A stretch of DNA of 43,885 nt from Salpingoeca rosetta. Taxonomy: Eukaryota; Opisthokonta; Choanoflagellata; Craspedida; Salpingoecidae. The DNA is taken from the NCBI RefSeq assembly GCF_000188695.1, contig NW_004754925.1, forward strand, positions 1,755,510-1,799,394. Direction: 5' to 3'. The notes beneath the pieces were generated by a model that worked only from the letters and a program-made list of their open reading frames with translations, made no database searches and was not told where the DNA came from. Shown here one piece after another: positions 23,301-43,885 of the stretch. The first letter of the stretch is position 1, and every line of letters begins with the position of its first letter. The translations under genes and the position numbers were made by a program.

Positions 23301-26027
23301 CAGGGCATGGACCACATTGTTCGCGCCAAGAGCAGCGCGCCCATTGGAAGCTCGTGCGAGGAGGGCAAGCCCGACGCTGTGCTGCACCTGCACAATGACC
23401 TGAGGCGCGAAGCAAACGACATCACGTTCATGCAGCAGCTGTTTGGGGCACTCGGCGCGCTGGCCAGTGGACCAAACAGGGACAACCAGACATTGATTCT
23501 GCAGCACAAGGCGACCAAGTCCGTGCTGCTGTTCCTGCAGTATCTCAACGACCCGGACGCCCAGCACGCGCCGCGCCGGTCTGTGCCGTCACACGCAGAG
23601 TCGCACTCGGGCCTGAAGCGCAGCAGCACGATTCATCGCAATGAGAATGTGAACCTCTTCACGCTCAACGCGCAGTGCGACGAAGCGCTGGAGACGCTGG
23701 ACTCGTGGTGCGACCACTTTGGCATTGATCGGAATGCCTTGTTTGATGACTCCGAGCAGAAACGAGGCATGTTTGGCTTGGGCGGTGGCCCGCAAACGCA
23801 GCGCAAGCGCAGCAGCAAGCTTTCCACGCTGATTCGCGGCCCCAGCGTGATGGCGGAGAACGAGGGCGTGGAGGAGCTTGAACTGGAAGACGCACACGAC
23901 GACAGCCTGCTCGATGATGAGGGTGATAGCGACGTCGACAATGCTGGCGGTGGAGAAGAGGGCGGGGAGGAGGACGAGGAGGTAGACTATGACTACGGTG
24001 ATGGCGCGGATGGCAACAACACCAGTGCCGACGGAAACAGCGCGGCCGCCGAGGAAAAGAAGCCTAAGCGGCAGGGCAGCTTTGCTGCTGGTCTTGGCTT
24101 TGGCGCTGCGTTTGCCAGTGGCATCCGCGCTGTTTCAGGCGCAGGACGCGACAATAATGGCGACGATGAGGATGACATCGCACAGGCGCGTGCTTTGCTG
24201 ACAAGCGAGCACCTGATGGCTGCACGCGGGGCGCGGCAGCTGGCCGAGGCGCTCGACGTGTTGGACGAGCAGTGCGAGGCGGCCGTGCTGCAGTTTCTCT
24301 TGAGCGTGCTTGAAGGGCGGCTGAAGAAGGACTCTGTGCTGGACGTGCTGTGTGTGCAGCTGTTCCCGGAGAACGCGGGAGCGCAGGGCACCGATTTCAA
24401 GCAGTGTGCCATGTTCCGGATGCTGAACGAGCACTACGTGAGCGCACGCCAGCAGCGCCGCAAGAACAAGAATGAGCGAAACCAAGCGTTTGAGGCCGTG
24501 TCGCTCGTACCAAAACAGGCGCAATTCCACGATGAAGATGTGGCGCTGCTGTACTACATGATGATGCGCATGCTGAGCGAGCTGGCAGATGCACAGGGCT
24601 CGCGAGTGGCGCGGTTGCTCATGGCGTGGGAGGACAAGGCGGCGCCCTCAATCCGGCAGCGCGTGGCGCGGGTGGAGCTGGTGCACAACGGCAGCTTGCA
24701 GCCCGTGTACATGCAGGTCCCGGACGTTGTTCGCCAGACCAAGGACCGTTTGCAGGTGCGGCAGCTGCGGAGTGCCATGATCAACAACAGCGTGCTGCTG
24801 ACGCCCGAACAGCGGCTGCACACCTTCTTTGACGAGGCGCCACTGCTGATTCGAGTCATGGAGTTTGAGAACAAGGCCGGCAGCTACTGGCTGTCTCGCA
24901 TTGTGTCGCACCAGCGCGTGTTGCTGCTGTGCTGCTTCCTCCTCGCCTTGTTCATCAACGGCTGGGTTGTGTTTGGACCGCCACCCAAGCGTCCAGAAGA
25001 CCAGGCCATACCACGCACCGCCGCCACCGTGCACACCGCGCTGGCTGCGCTCATTATTGCTGGGCAGTCGCTGGCGCCGCTGCGCGTGGACATACAGCGG
25101 TGGCACGAGGCAAGCGAGGGCTTGTCGCTGACGAGGAAGATTCTGCTTTTCCCCATCCACTGGGTGTTCCACGCAAGCTACACCTACTATGTGCTGTACC
25201 TGATTCTGAGCGCTGTGGGGATTTCACACTTTCAGTTCTTCTGCTTCCATCTCTTTGATGTGGTGCTGCGCGTTGAGGTGATGACGCTTGTGCTGCGAGC
25301 GGTTCGCGTCAACCTGTCCAAGCTGATTGGCACGTTCGTCCTGACCTTCTTCATCATCTATGCCCTCACCCTCATTGGGCGGGAGGCGTTTGCTGGCAAG
25401 TATGAGTTTCCTGATTCTGCTGCTGCGTGCAGGAGGGACCAGCCGCTGTCTGAGTGCCTGAAGGACCACCTGTACTACGGCTTCTACTCCTCGCCCGTGT
25501 TTGGCTCGGAGGCGTCCACGTGGGAGTTTGTGTATGCGCTGTTCTACTTCCTGGTGATTGTGCTGGTGATGGCTGCGATTGTTTCCGGTATCATCATTGA
25601 CTCGTTTGGCGAGTACCGTGCCGAGACGGAGGCCATCGCTGCGGAGAAGGAGAGCCGGTGCTTCGTGTGCAACTTCAACCGCGACCAGATCCAGGCATCG
25701 GACGACACGGGTTTTGAGGGCCACGTGATCAAGGACCACAATGTCTGGAACTACATCTGGCTCATCCTGCGCGTGTTGGAGAAGCGGCGGACGCACAAAC
25801 CGCTGACGGGCGTGGAGATTGAGATTGCGCGCCAGTGGGACACGACCAACACCATTGGGCCCATGATGCCCGTGAACAAGGCGCTCTGCTTTGACACGGA
25901 CGACGTGCACGTGGAAGCAGATGTTCAGCAATTGGCGTTTGCCTTCAACCAATTTGCTGCGTCCACAGAGAAGGCGCTTCAGAACATTCTCGCGCAGCTC
26001 TCTGCGCTCAAGACTGGACGCATGCGG

Positions 26028-26030
<3 letters not shown>
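17310..26030 (+). CDS. Intronless IP3-receptor-like calcium channel, 2906 aa
   Basis: Member of the IP3R/RyR superfamily, which releases calcium from the endoplasmic reticulum. One uninterrupted exon. Order: N-terminal suppressor/MIR-type beta-trefoil region (about 10-440, with GGDFVRL and W-Q-V-E-L blocks), helical RIH/armadillo region (about 450-2450), six membrane segments (about 2536-2556, 2573-2592, 2611-2640, 2643-2668, 2671-2693, 2738-2762), and a C-terminal linker domain with a C2H2 zinc site (Cys2784, Cys2787, His2805, His2810) like that of IP3R. The sixth segment ends in GIIIDSF, matching the family's GVIIDTF. Oddities: the pore has YSSPVFGS (2726-2733) where GGGVGD is expected, and most IP3-contact positions are not conserved. 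It contains a Gln tract (about 960-975), an Ala/Thr tract (about 1124-1160) and an acidic run near 2190-2240. IP3 gating is therefore doubtful. Confidence 0.93.

Positions 26031-26080
<50 letters not shown>
26028..26080 (+). repeat. (TGA)n tandem in-frame stop array
   Basis: The stop codon is the first unit of a pure TGA repeat of 17 units. All are in the reading frame of the IP3R-like gene, so 17 consecutive stop codons close it. The repeat also provides the start of the 3' untranslated region. Confidence 0.95.
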
Positions 26081-26621
26081 CGTAGTGTGGGGTTGTGGGG
26101 GTTCTTTGAGTTGGAATGTCCGTTCTTGTCGTGCTAGGGAGTGTGTCTTTCATTGATGGTTTTGCGTTGATTGTTGTTACATTGCGGCGCGCCATCTTGT
26201 TGTTGTTACATTACCCTCTTTCTGTACCATGTTCTTGCTCACTTGCCCCTTGCCTTGTTGAGTGGAGGCTGACGCTTGTTTGACAAGATGTGTGCACGTT
26301 TATTAGCTGATCTTGTTTGAGTGCGCTGTGTTGGTTGCTGCTCCTAGAATGAACAAACGAATGCATGAACGAATGCATGAACGAATGAACAGATACAAGA
26401 AGAAACAATCATGCAGGGAGGAAGGACGGACGGAGACACAGAAGGGGACCAATACAGTGAAGACAGGGCGAATAACAAATAACAAATGGTCGCATACAAT
26501 TCACTCAAAGGAGTGAGGGCAATGGGAACATGATAGCAGCAACTTGTGTGGCGTTGAAGTATGTGGTGACATGAAATGATGTCACTTGACGGGAACAAGC
26601 AACGTTGTCGCGCGTCTGCAA

Positions 26622-26685
<64 letters not shown>

Positions 26686-26761
26686 GTGTTAGGGATGTTG
26701 AGGGTGAGCAACCGTGATGGTGAAAGCGAGACATGACACCGCTGTGAGAAATGGACGCTTG
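26081..26761. other. Convergent intergenic region, IP3R-like / kelch
   Basis: It holds the 3' untranslated regions of two convergent genes. A possible AATAAA for the kelch gene lies on the minus strand at 26304-26299, about 460 bases past its stop codon. A repeat of GAACGAATGCAT units occurs at about 26350-26390. A (TG)n run occupies about 26625-26683. No gene is seen. Confidence 0.5.
26625..26684. repeat. (TG)n microsatellite, 3' of the kelch gene
   Basis: About 58 bases of TG on the + strand, which is CA on the kelch sense strand. It lies about 80 bases downstream of the kelch stop codon, in its likely 3' untranslated region. Confidence 0.95.
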
Positions 26762-27401
26762 TCAGTGCAACTCCCACCTGGTTGAAGGGCGCAAGTTGAG
26801 GGACCAGAGATCACTGTAACGACCGCCGTGGGGGTGGCGCCCAAATAGCACGAGCAGATGCGGCACGCGCTGGCAATGCACGCAGTGAAGTGGAGTGGGC
26901 GGGTGTGTGAGCGAGCGTGTGGGTGAATGCAAGGACGTCAGTGAACGCAAGTGAGTGAACGCAAGTGAGTGGGCGGATGAGCCAGTGAGGGCAAGGGAGT
27001 GCGTGTGTTAGCGTACGTGTGTGTATGTGGGTGAGTCAACGGGTCAATGAGTACAAGTGAGTGCACACAGCAAAGCACAGCATGGCAGCCATTTGCTCAA
27101 GACGTGGAACAGCGAGCTCACGTTGTGGTAGGAAGCAACGCAGCAACAGTGTGCCTCGCGAGTCTTGGGCCAATTGCCCGATTTTCCAGACACCTTCATC
27201 TTCGTCCATACATTCTGCTCAACGTTGTACACCCACACATGGGCAGACACCGCGTGCCTGTGCGGATTAACGAGGTGGCGGTGGCGGTGATGAAGTGCGG
27301 TGGAAATTGAGTTGGGGAGAGGCAGATCGTGACAAGGCCAGCAAGCACATGCACATCAGACAGGGAGAGAAAGGGGGAGGGGTTTGACAACGTGTGGTGG
27401 G

Positions 27402-27476
<75 letters not shown>

Positions 27477-29486
27477 TACACACGCGCGCGCACACAAACA
27501 CACACACACACATGGCAAGCAAGTGCGTACTTTGAAGAGCCGCCAAAGAGGAAGAGGAAGGCATCATCTGTGACGAGAGTGTGCTTGGTGCGCGGAGCCG
27601 GGGACGGGCGGGCAGAGGGCGACAGCAGTGACCAGCGCAGCGAACGCAAATCCAGGCGCCACAAGTCACCTGCGGGAACAACCAAAGAGAGGAGGGCGAG
27701 TGAATGAGGGAGTGACGGAGTGAGTGTTCCCGTGCTGCAGCAGGGGTGAAAAGGAGGAGGAGGATGAGAAGACATGTCAACAACACTATTAGTAGCGTGC
27801 AGCAACGTACGCACCGAGCAGGTGGTTGTGTCGATCAACACCGCCATATATGTACATGAGGTCCCCGATGGTGCATGCGGCGTGCTGCATGCGCGGAGAA
27901 GGACGATTGCTGCTGCTGCTGCTGCTCGAATCCGCAGGCTGGAGTTGTTTCCACTCGCCATCGTGTGGCGAAAACATCCACAGCTGTCAACATGATGCAA
28001 CACAAAGAGTATGAGTGGCTTTGCTTGATGGTGTGAACGCAGCACTGTTGCACAAGCACTGAGAGAAACGAAGAGAGTGCGAGCAACCTCCCGAGCACAC
28101 ACACACACACACACGCACACACACGCACGCACACACACACACACACACATACACCTGGTCGGTGACTTGAGATGATTCGTGAATGTGTCCTCCAAAGACA
28201 ATCATGTGCTCGCGCTGCCAAACACATGCGGAGTGTGAGCAGCGGGCCAGCGGCCACTGCGACTGAGATGCGGAAGTGGATTCCACATCCACCACTTCAC
28301 GCTGTCCAGAGGGCGACGATCGCTTCCCACTGTACACATGCGCGTGTCCATGTGTGTGCGTGTGCGTGTGTGAAGATGTGTACATGTGTGTGTGTGTGTG
28401 AAGGTGGGTACATGAGTGTGGTTGAAGACGACTTCAGCCCAGTGCTGGGCAGAGATCAGGACATGTGCAGGTGCATCAAACAGCAGGAGGGCGTGGGCAT
28501 GTGCAGTGGGTGTCTCGTGCTGTGCAACTGTGACGCACGTGAGGCATGACCAGCGCTCGTCCGGGATGTCAAACAGCCACGTTACCCCCGACCTCAGCGA
28601 GGTGTACCCGCCAAACAGCACCAGCCTGCGCCACGAATGGTGACAGGGCAGAGGGAGTTAGCAATGCATACACACGCAGAAGGAGACTGAGTGTGACGGA
28701 GGGCAAGGGCGACGCACGTACACACACGCGTTTCTCTACGCACGCACACAGACACACACACAGACACACACACACAGACACACAAGACACAAACAGACAC
28801 AAACACAGACGCACAGACACACACATGAACACACACACACGTCCATGAACATACACACACAGGCACACGCGCACACATACACACATACACAGGAGTGCTG
28901 CGTACATCTGCTGGCCGATGGCTGTGAGTGTGTGTTCGCGGGACGGGCCGGGCCAGAGTGTCTTCTTCACCTCCGTTCTCATTCCACCGACGATGGCAGG
29001 CGTGCTCCGTCGGCGCTCCCCACCTCTCGTCGTCGTCGTCGTCGTCATCGTCGGAGCTGCTGTTGCTGCTGTTGTTGTTGTTGCTGTTGTTGTTGCTGCT
29101 GTTGATGTTGCTGTTACTGCTGTTGTTGGGGTGTGTCTGCTGTGGTGTGGTGCGACGCGCCGCTGTGCGTGTGTGTCTGTACGACTGTGAGCGCTCTGCG
29201 CGCGGAATGCTTGTGTTGACGATGAGGATGACAGCGTTGATGATGAGCGTGGACCGCGTGGCCCCATGTTGAGCCACATCTCCGTAATCAGGTCATACTG
29301 CCACAGCGTGTTGCTCAGCTGCCGACTGGTGTTTGTGGAGGGTGGGGGGGCGTGTCGATGGCGTGGTGTTGATTGGAGGAGGAAGAGGGGAGGACACGAG
29401 GGCAGGATGAGAAGTGGGATGTGGAGATGAAAAAGTGCATCAGCACATCCACTCGCACACACACACACACACACACGCACGCAACA

Positions 29487-29557
<71 letters not shown>

Positions 29558-31979
29558 CTGCGTACCCGACTTGGCCGCCGAAGATGTAGACTGATCTGTC
29601 TGCAACGCAGCAGCACGCTGTGTCTGTGATTGGTGGCGGCCCACGACCATCAAGCGTGCTGCTCAGACACTCCCACCGGTACCGTGGCCCCTTCTCGCTC
29701 TTCATACTGCCGCTGGTGCTGCTGCTACTGACGCTGTTGCTATTGCTGCTGTGCGTTGTGGTGGGTGCTGATGTTGCGGACGAGTGCTGACCGGTGGCGG
29801 GAGCGACCGGCCTGAACACACGAGCAGCAGCCCCCTGCTGCGGGGACGGCATTGCCTCATCAGGGTAGGAGTCACTTTGCGAGCCATCAGCGGCGTGGTG
29901 CTGTTGCGATGCCTCACCACCCATGGCACGGCCGCGCCTGTGCTGCCCCACCTCCACGCGCGTCCGCTCTGCATGATGCAATCCACCATCAGCCACGCCC
30001 ACATCACCCCGCCCCCTCAACTTGCTGAAGAGACTTCCGCCAAATGGAGAGCGCGAGCGACTGCGCGCTGCCGAGGATGGTGGTAGTGGTGGTGACACTG
30101 GCTCTGCTAGCAGTGGTGACGAGGTGGTGATGTGGGCGTGGTGGTGGGCGTTGGCTGGCGAGACACGACGTGGTGATGACGGCGCCGATGCGGCGGTCTG
30201 ATGACCGCGGTGGCGCGACGCAACGTGCAGTGGTGGCAGGTGGGACGTTGCTGCGGTGCTGTTCGTGCTGTGCACGGTGTTGTGCGCAGACAGCCTTGAA
30301 TCACTCACAGCCTTCGCAAGGCCGAGCTGCTGCTGTGATTGTCGTTGGTGGTGGTGTTGGTGGTGGTGGTGACGTGCGGTGGAGACTGGGGAGGAAGATG
30401 GGCTCGCTGGCTCGGACACGTTGGTGATGCGGATGAAGAGTGAGGCGCTTGGATTCCTCGAGGGCTCACCATGGTGGAGGTGGTGGTGGTGGTTATCAGC
30501 ATCACGAGCGGTATCACCGCCAGGTCCGCGGTTGGTCGATGGTGGTTGAGTGAGTTGGGCGGAGATGCTGTCTTGTGCGTGCTGATGCCTTGTAGTTAAT
30601 GTCGTCCCTGCTGTGGTCGATTCGTTTGTGCTCAGGAGATGAGCGTCTTCACAGCGATGCTCGCCATCATCGCCTCTACCATGACGTTCTGCACGAGAAA
30701 ACTGACTTGGCCTGTCGGGGCACAAGAGGGCAGCCACCAGCATATCCACAACCTGTGGATTCGTCTGCACCCACGCTGCAAACCCGCGCCGGTCCAACAC
30801 GTACTCTCGCCAGCGCCGATGTTCCTCCACATCACCGCTATCAGCACCACCACCACCACCTGTACCGGCAGTCCCACCGCGCTTCATGTCATCGTGCTCA
30901 GTATGAGCATGAGCACCAGCATCATGATCGTGGTCGCTGTTGCCGCTCTGGGCTGCTGGTGCACGTGGGAAGAACACGCTTCCCGGCACCGTTTCAGCGC
31001 CGCACAACGACTCCATATGCGTATCGCTGTTTCCATCATCTGCGCCGTCGTCGTCACCATCGTCGTCACCAACGAATGGTGATCGCGGTGGGCCGGTGCG
31101 ACCACCATCATCAGCGTTACGAGTTCGCTGCCGGCGTCCGTGGCCAAGAGGGTGAAGGCGGTGGACTTCACTGTGGTCCTTGCGCTGGTGCTGGTGCTGG
31201 TGCTGGTGCTGGTGCTGGTGCTGGTGCTGTGTTTCAGCGACTGGAGCAGCTTCACTTTGGGCATCGTGATCGTGGCCGGTTGTGTTGGCGTCAGTGCTGG
31301 CCTGGTCGTGGCGCCACCCAAACTCTTCGCTGGACACGGACGCACGGTCTGGCCTGGCTGCATGGTCGCAGGCATGCGGCTGCCGCTGCAGGCGTGCAAG
31401 GGCCTCCGCGGAGATCAGCAAATCGCCCACGGTGTGCTGCGGGCTGGTGTCTGGTAACATGCATGCAGTCAGAACATGGTGCAGGTTCTCCAACGATACG
31501 GCGCCTTTGTCGTCGAGGTCACAGATTTTGTACAGCAGCTTCAGCTTTGGGTGGAGTGCTCGACCGAGGAGACAGCGGACGGCACCAAACACGTCTTGAA
31601 TCGACACCAAGTCGGATGTTGCGAGGGACGTGAACAGGCGGGCGGGCAGCAGCCCTGTCATGGGCCAAGCGGCGAGGAACTGCTGCTTGCTGATGGCCTT
31701 GGCGCGCAGGTCGTGGCTGCTAGTTGCGGAGCTACTGCTGCTTTCAAACAAGTGCTGCAAGCCCGTGATGGTTTGTAGCTGTTCACGGGACACGCCTCGC
31801 CTGTGCTTCTTGTGGTGGGGATGAGTGTGGCACCACGGTATATGGTGGTGCTTCGGCTCGTCCTGCGAGCTTCGGTGGTGCCCGTGCTGGTGCGGCCAGC
31901 CATCATCCGCGGTGTCACCGTCGCCGTCATCCATCGCGGTTGTGCTGGTTGAGGAGCAGCATGGCGTCAGCGATGACAT
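26762..31979 (-). CDS. EF-hand / kelch-repeat protein, 8 exons, 1255 aa
   Basis: Function unknown; the kelch propeller suggests protein binding. Exons: 31979-29566, 29325-28906, 28625-28412, 28322-28155, 27983-27815, 27669-27531, 27257-27122, 26869-26762; all phases agree. The N-terminal part (about 65-175) resembles a calcineurin-B/NCS EF-hand module. Its loop DLDDKGAVSLEN (154-165) has Asn where the last Glu ligand is expected. A second EF-like end (LDRRGFAAWVQTNPQVVDML) follows only after a long His/Gln/Gly-rich insert. About 250 further low-complexity residues lead to kelch blades from about residue 775 (YIFGG, LVLFGG, MIVFGG, MYIYGG, LFLFGG, LVLFG, each followed by a Trp-containing strand). 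The last blade ends RWELH. The start at 31979 is one choice; 31934 is an alternative. The intron between 28412 and 28322 uses a weak AAG acceptor and is the least certain junction. Confidence 0.85.
27403..27480. repeat. (CA)n, sense (TG)n in a kelch intron
   Basis: About 65 bases of pure CA on the + strand followed by mixed CA/CG. On the sense strand it is TG in the donor half of intron 27530-27258. Confidence 0.95.
29457..29557. repeat. (CA)n, sense (TG)n after kelch exon 1
   Basis: CA runs on the + strand interrupted by CGCACGCAACAAG. On the sense strand the TG run starts about 10 bases after the 5' splice site at 29565. Confidence 0.95.
31186..31230 (-). repeat. Coding hexamer repeat encoding (His-Gln)n
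   Basis: On the sense strand, CAGCAC hexamers encode about seven His-Gln pairs in the insert that follows the first EF-like hand of the kelch protein. The 6-base period keeps frame, unlike the dinucleotide repeats in the introns. Confidence 0.9.
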
Positions 31980-32493
31980 GAAGTGTGATAGCCGGCTCGA
32001 GCGCCGTCGAAGATGTACACGGGAAGGCCCGCCGATGGAAGGGTCCAGCTTGCCGGATGGAGGTGTTGTGTTGGTTGTGTTGTTGTGTTGTGTGGAGAAA
32101 GAAGGACGCGGCGACCGTCGCGAGGCCTGATAAGCGACACCACAAAGTGTAGCAGCACATATTCTTGCTGCGACGGTTGGTTGTTGGTGGGTTGGTTGGT
32201 TGTGTGTGTTTGGTTTGTTTGTGTGAGAGGTGTGTGACGTGCGGTGGCAGCAGAGATCGCTGGCCACCTGTCCTCTCTGAATATGTGTGTGTGTGTGTGT
32301 GTGTGCAAGTCAGAGGAGGCCCTGCTTGTGGTTGCTTGTGGTTGCTTGTGCTTGTGGTTGCTTTTGCTTGGCGTGCTTGGTGCTCATTTTATCAGCCGTT
32401 GCTGTATCTCGCTTGCTGTGCAGGACAAGCTATCGTCACATATCACGTCACACACACACACACACACAGTTGGCTGTTGTTGTGAGGACAAAG
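31980..32493. promoter_or_regulatory. Divergent promoter region, kelch / nicastrin
   Basis: Start codons of the two divergent genes are about 515 bases apart, so a shared bidirectional promoter is likely. A TG run begins at 32284 and a CA run ends in AG at 32469, which together look like a 5' untranslated intron of nicastrin (about 32285-32469, low confidence). TTGGT and TTGTG repeats fill much of the rest. Confidence 0.45.
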
Positions 32494-39236
<6,743 letters not shown>

Positions 39237-39582
39237 TGCCCGTGCCAGTGCTTGCGTTGCTGTGTTGTTGTGCGTGTGTGCGTGTGCGTGTGTGCTTGCG
39301 TTGCTGTGTTGTTGTGCGTGTGTGTGTGTCTGTGTGTGTGTGCGTGTCTGTGTGTGTGTGTGTGTCTGTCTGTTTCTCTCTGCTGTGGTTCTTCTCAAGG
39401 AAATTTTGCCTTTGTTCCGACCATTTCGCAAAGTCAATTTTGACATTGGCGTCTGTTAGCAACAATCAGCGCATACACCACCGCGCAGCCGAACAACAAA
39501 GAAGAACACCAAAGACAACACACCTCCCACCACACACCTACCTCTTCATCTGTTGTCTCTGTTGTCTCTGCTGGTGGTCACG
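39237..39582. promoter_or_regulatory. Nicastrin 3' end and CFAP91 promoter
   Basis: These 346 bases lie between two plus-strand genes. The first half is TG-rich (39260-39370) with TTGCTGTGTTGTTG repeats. The second half is unique, with a CTGTTGTCT repeat just before the CFAP91 start. No coding sequence or clear poly(A) signal is seen. Confidence 0.5.

Positions 39583-43885
<4,303 letters not shown>

Overview
This is a eukaryotic nuclear window. Eight genes can be modelled, seven complete and one running off the right end. Introns have GT-AG boundaries, and every exon chain given below keeps reading frame across all its junctions. The gene set points to a ciliated holozoan protist, most likely a choanoflagellate such as Salpingoeca or Monosiga: an animal-like mitochondrial peptide deformylase, nicastrin (gamma-secretase), an IP3-receptor-family channel, an LRR receptor kinase of the tyrosine-kinase-like (TKL) group, a sulfatase fused to a WSC domain, and the axonemal protein CFAP91. 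The organism is inferred, not proven.

Layout from left to right: PDF (+, 156-1682); a coiled-coil protein with repeated Trp motifs (-, 5318-1943); an LRR receptor kinase (-, 10165-5509); a sulfatase-WSC protein (-, 15936-10849); an intronless 2906-residue IP3R-like channel (+, 17310-26030); an EF-hand/kelch protein (-, 31979-26762); nicastrin with 19 exons (+, 32494-39236); and CFAP91 (+, 39583 to the window end, C-terminus missing). Sulfatase/IP3R-like and kelch/nicastrin are divergent pairs. PDF/coiled-coil and IP3R-like/kelch are convergent pairs.

Non-coding DNA is dominated by microsatellites, and these are strongly oriented with transcription. Read on the sense strand, (TG)n and other G/T-rich repeats sit next to 5' splice sites, while (CA)n, (CT)n and (CCA)n sit upstream of 3' splice sites. 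This holds on both strands and is the most striking structural feature. It produces many false ORFs of His-Thr or Cys-Val repeats.

Two 100-N gaps (12809-12908 and 36286-36385) both fall inside introns and remove no exon. No tRNA, rRNA, CRISPR array or autonomous transposon was recognised. The strongest biological lead is the IP3R-like channel: its architecture is that of an IP3 receptor, but most IP3-contact residues and the usual GGGVGD selectivity filter appear to be absent.
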